Shown piece by piece: positions 63,250-64,000 of a DNA stretch of 64,000 nt. Below the pieces are notes generated by a model. That model searched no databases. It saw only the letters and a program-made list of their open reading frames with translations, and had not been told where the DNA came from. The position numbers and the translations under genes are program-made. The stretch covers positions 248,001 to 312,000 of the forward strand of contig NZ_CAKPUG010000002.1 in assembly GCF_934191625.1 (NCBI RefSeq), read 5' to 3'. Position 1 is the stretch's first letter. Each line of letters opens with the position of its first letter. Source of the stretch: an uncultured Lactococcus sp. GTDB lineage: Bacteria; Bacillota; Bacilli; Lactobacillales; Streptococcaceae.

Positions 63250-63837
63250 ATGGAACAAGCAAAAAGAAATAAAATCGGAATATTGGGCGGTAACTTTAAC
63301 CCGGTCCACTTTACCCATCTGATGATGGCTGATCAGGTCGCTCAACGCCTTGATTTAGATAAAGTTTGGCTCATGCCTGAGGCTCTTCCTCCACATGTCG
63401 ATGAGAAAAAAACGATCTCGGCTGAGCATCGTGTGAAAATGCTAGAGCTGGCGATTGCAGATAGTCCACGTTTATCACTTGAGTTAGGAGAAGTTGCACG
63501 CGGTGGGAAATCTTACACTTATGACACGATGAAGCACCTCACTCAAGCTTATCCAGACACTGATTTTTATTTTATCATTGGTAGCGATATGGTAGAATAT
63601 CTTCCGAAATGGTACAAGATCGATGCCTTACTTGACTTGGTTGAGTTTGTTGCTGTTCAACGTTCAACCGAGCCCGTTGAAAGTCCTTATCCTGTCCAAT
63701 GGGTGGACTTACCTCTTTCTTTTGCTTCCAGTACTTCTTTACGTAAGATGTTTAAAGATAGAATCGATCCGGTTTACCTCATGCCTCAATCTGTTATCGA
63801 TTATATTAAAAAAAATAAGCTCTATCTTGAAGGATAG
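63250..63837 (+). CDS. nadD: Nicotinate-nucleotide adenylyltransferase
   Basis: 195 aa nucleotidyltransferase making deamido-NAD. N-terminal GILGGNFNPVHFTHLMMADQ near 9 with the HxGH-like HFTH, PPHVDEKK near 48, FIIGSDMVEYLPKWYKID near 110, and the C-terminal SSTSLRKMFKD with the ISSTxxR-like motif. The binding site AAGGAG lies 14 bases before the ATG, an unusually long spacing, but no nearer start exists in frame. Divergent from pncB. Confidence 0.93.
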   Translation: MEQAKRNKIGILGGNFNPVHFTHLMMADQVAQRLDLDKVWLMPEALPPHVDEKKTISAEHRVKMLELAIADSPRLSLELGEVARGGKSYTYDTMKHLTQAYPDTDFYFIIGSDMVEYLPKWYKIDALLDLVEFVAVQRSTEPVESPYPVQWVDLPLSFASSTSLRKMFKDRIDPVYLMPQSVIDYIKKNKLYLEG

Positions 63838-63847
63838 AACTTTTTTA

Positions 63848-64000
63848 TTATTCTTCGATAATTTCTTCAAAATCAACGGTTCCCTTACGTTTATTAGCAG
63901 AAATAACACGAATTTTTAGGACATCTCCCATACGATAAGTTTTCTCAGATTTTTTACCTTTAAAAATATCTTCTTCTTCATCGAATTCAATGGCTTCTTC
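63848..64000 (-). CDS. S1-domain protein C-terminus, probably RNase R (partial)
   Basis: The last 50 codons of a minus-strand gene that continues beyond the window. The product ends GDVLKIRVISANKRKGTVDFEEIIEE, the closing strands of an S1 RNA-binding domain; ...FKGKKSEKTYRMGDVLKIRV resembles the C-terminal S1 of RNase R. Two stop codons in a row follow. It is convergent with nadD. Identity as rnr is likely but unproven from this fragment. Confidence 0.6.
   Translation of the reverse strand, partial: EEAIEFDEEEDIFKGKKSEKTYRMGDVLKIRVISANKRKGTVDFEEIIEE

Overview
The window reads as chromosome of a low-GC Gram-positive coccus of the order Lactobacillales, most likely a Lactococcus, perhaps the L. 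garvieae/petauri group. The genus call rests on protein character (a PotD without a lipobox, several Spx paralogues, Mga-like regulators, WxL surface proteins, MurT-GatD) and is inference; no rRNA, tRNA, insertion sequence, prophage or CRISPR was seen. Most genes lie on the minus strand.

Region 1 (1-19.6 kb) is mostly core. It holds the polyamine importer potABCD, a HAD nucleotidase, murB, rluD-lspA, an M20 peptidase, an Mga-like regulator, an Spx protein, a metallophosphoesterase, a DUF3048 protein, a DUF969-DUF979-pcp-cyclotransferase operon, the divergent ohr/ohrR pair and a small stress operon (Abm, DUF1304, DJ-1/PfpI). Between the HAD gene and potA lies about 1 kb of non-coding DNA with five copies of a 69-nt structured element (three at a 123-nt period, two at 118 nt). 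Between the two blocks are a promoter-like site and a roughly 280-nt hairpin-rich RNA candidate ending in terminators. This is the most unusual structure in the window.

Region 2 (19.8-31.7 kb) is accessory and very AT-rich. It has an ABC exporter, an LPxTG protein with InlB-type repeats, an Rgg-type regulator, three tandem Spx-like proteins that have all lost the CxxC switch, a ParM-like actin ATPase with no ParR partner next to an Mga-like regulator, and a secreted internalin-like protein.

Region 3 (31.8-42.9 kb) is a Wzx/Wzy-type polysaccharide locus read right to left: Wzz-like chain-length protein, a tyrosine-kinase-like ATPase lacking the Walker A lysine, UDP-GlcNAc 4,6-dehydratase, priming transferase, reductase, three glycosyltransferases, polymerase, pyruvyltransferase and flippase. 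No CpsB/Wzb phosphatase or LytR-type regulator is present.

Region 4 (43.2-64 kb) contains an MFS organophosphate-type transporter, lepA, an Mga-like regulator beside a four-gene WxL surface-complex operon, acetolactate decarboxylase, queH, an unannotated type I toxin-antitoxin candidate, murT-gatD, an ABC exporter, an NAD salvage group (nadE, GNAT, pncB, divergent nadD) and the C-terminus of an S1-domain protein, probably RNase R.

Start codons were moved where a better ribosome binding site and family length agreed (potA, lspA, spx at 12 kb, the cyclotransferase, PfpI, the Mga-like genes, WxL, aldolactate decarboxylase, the ABC permease, pncB).
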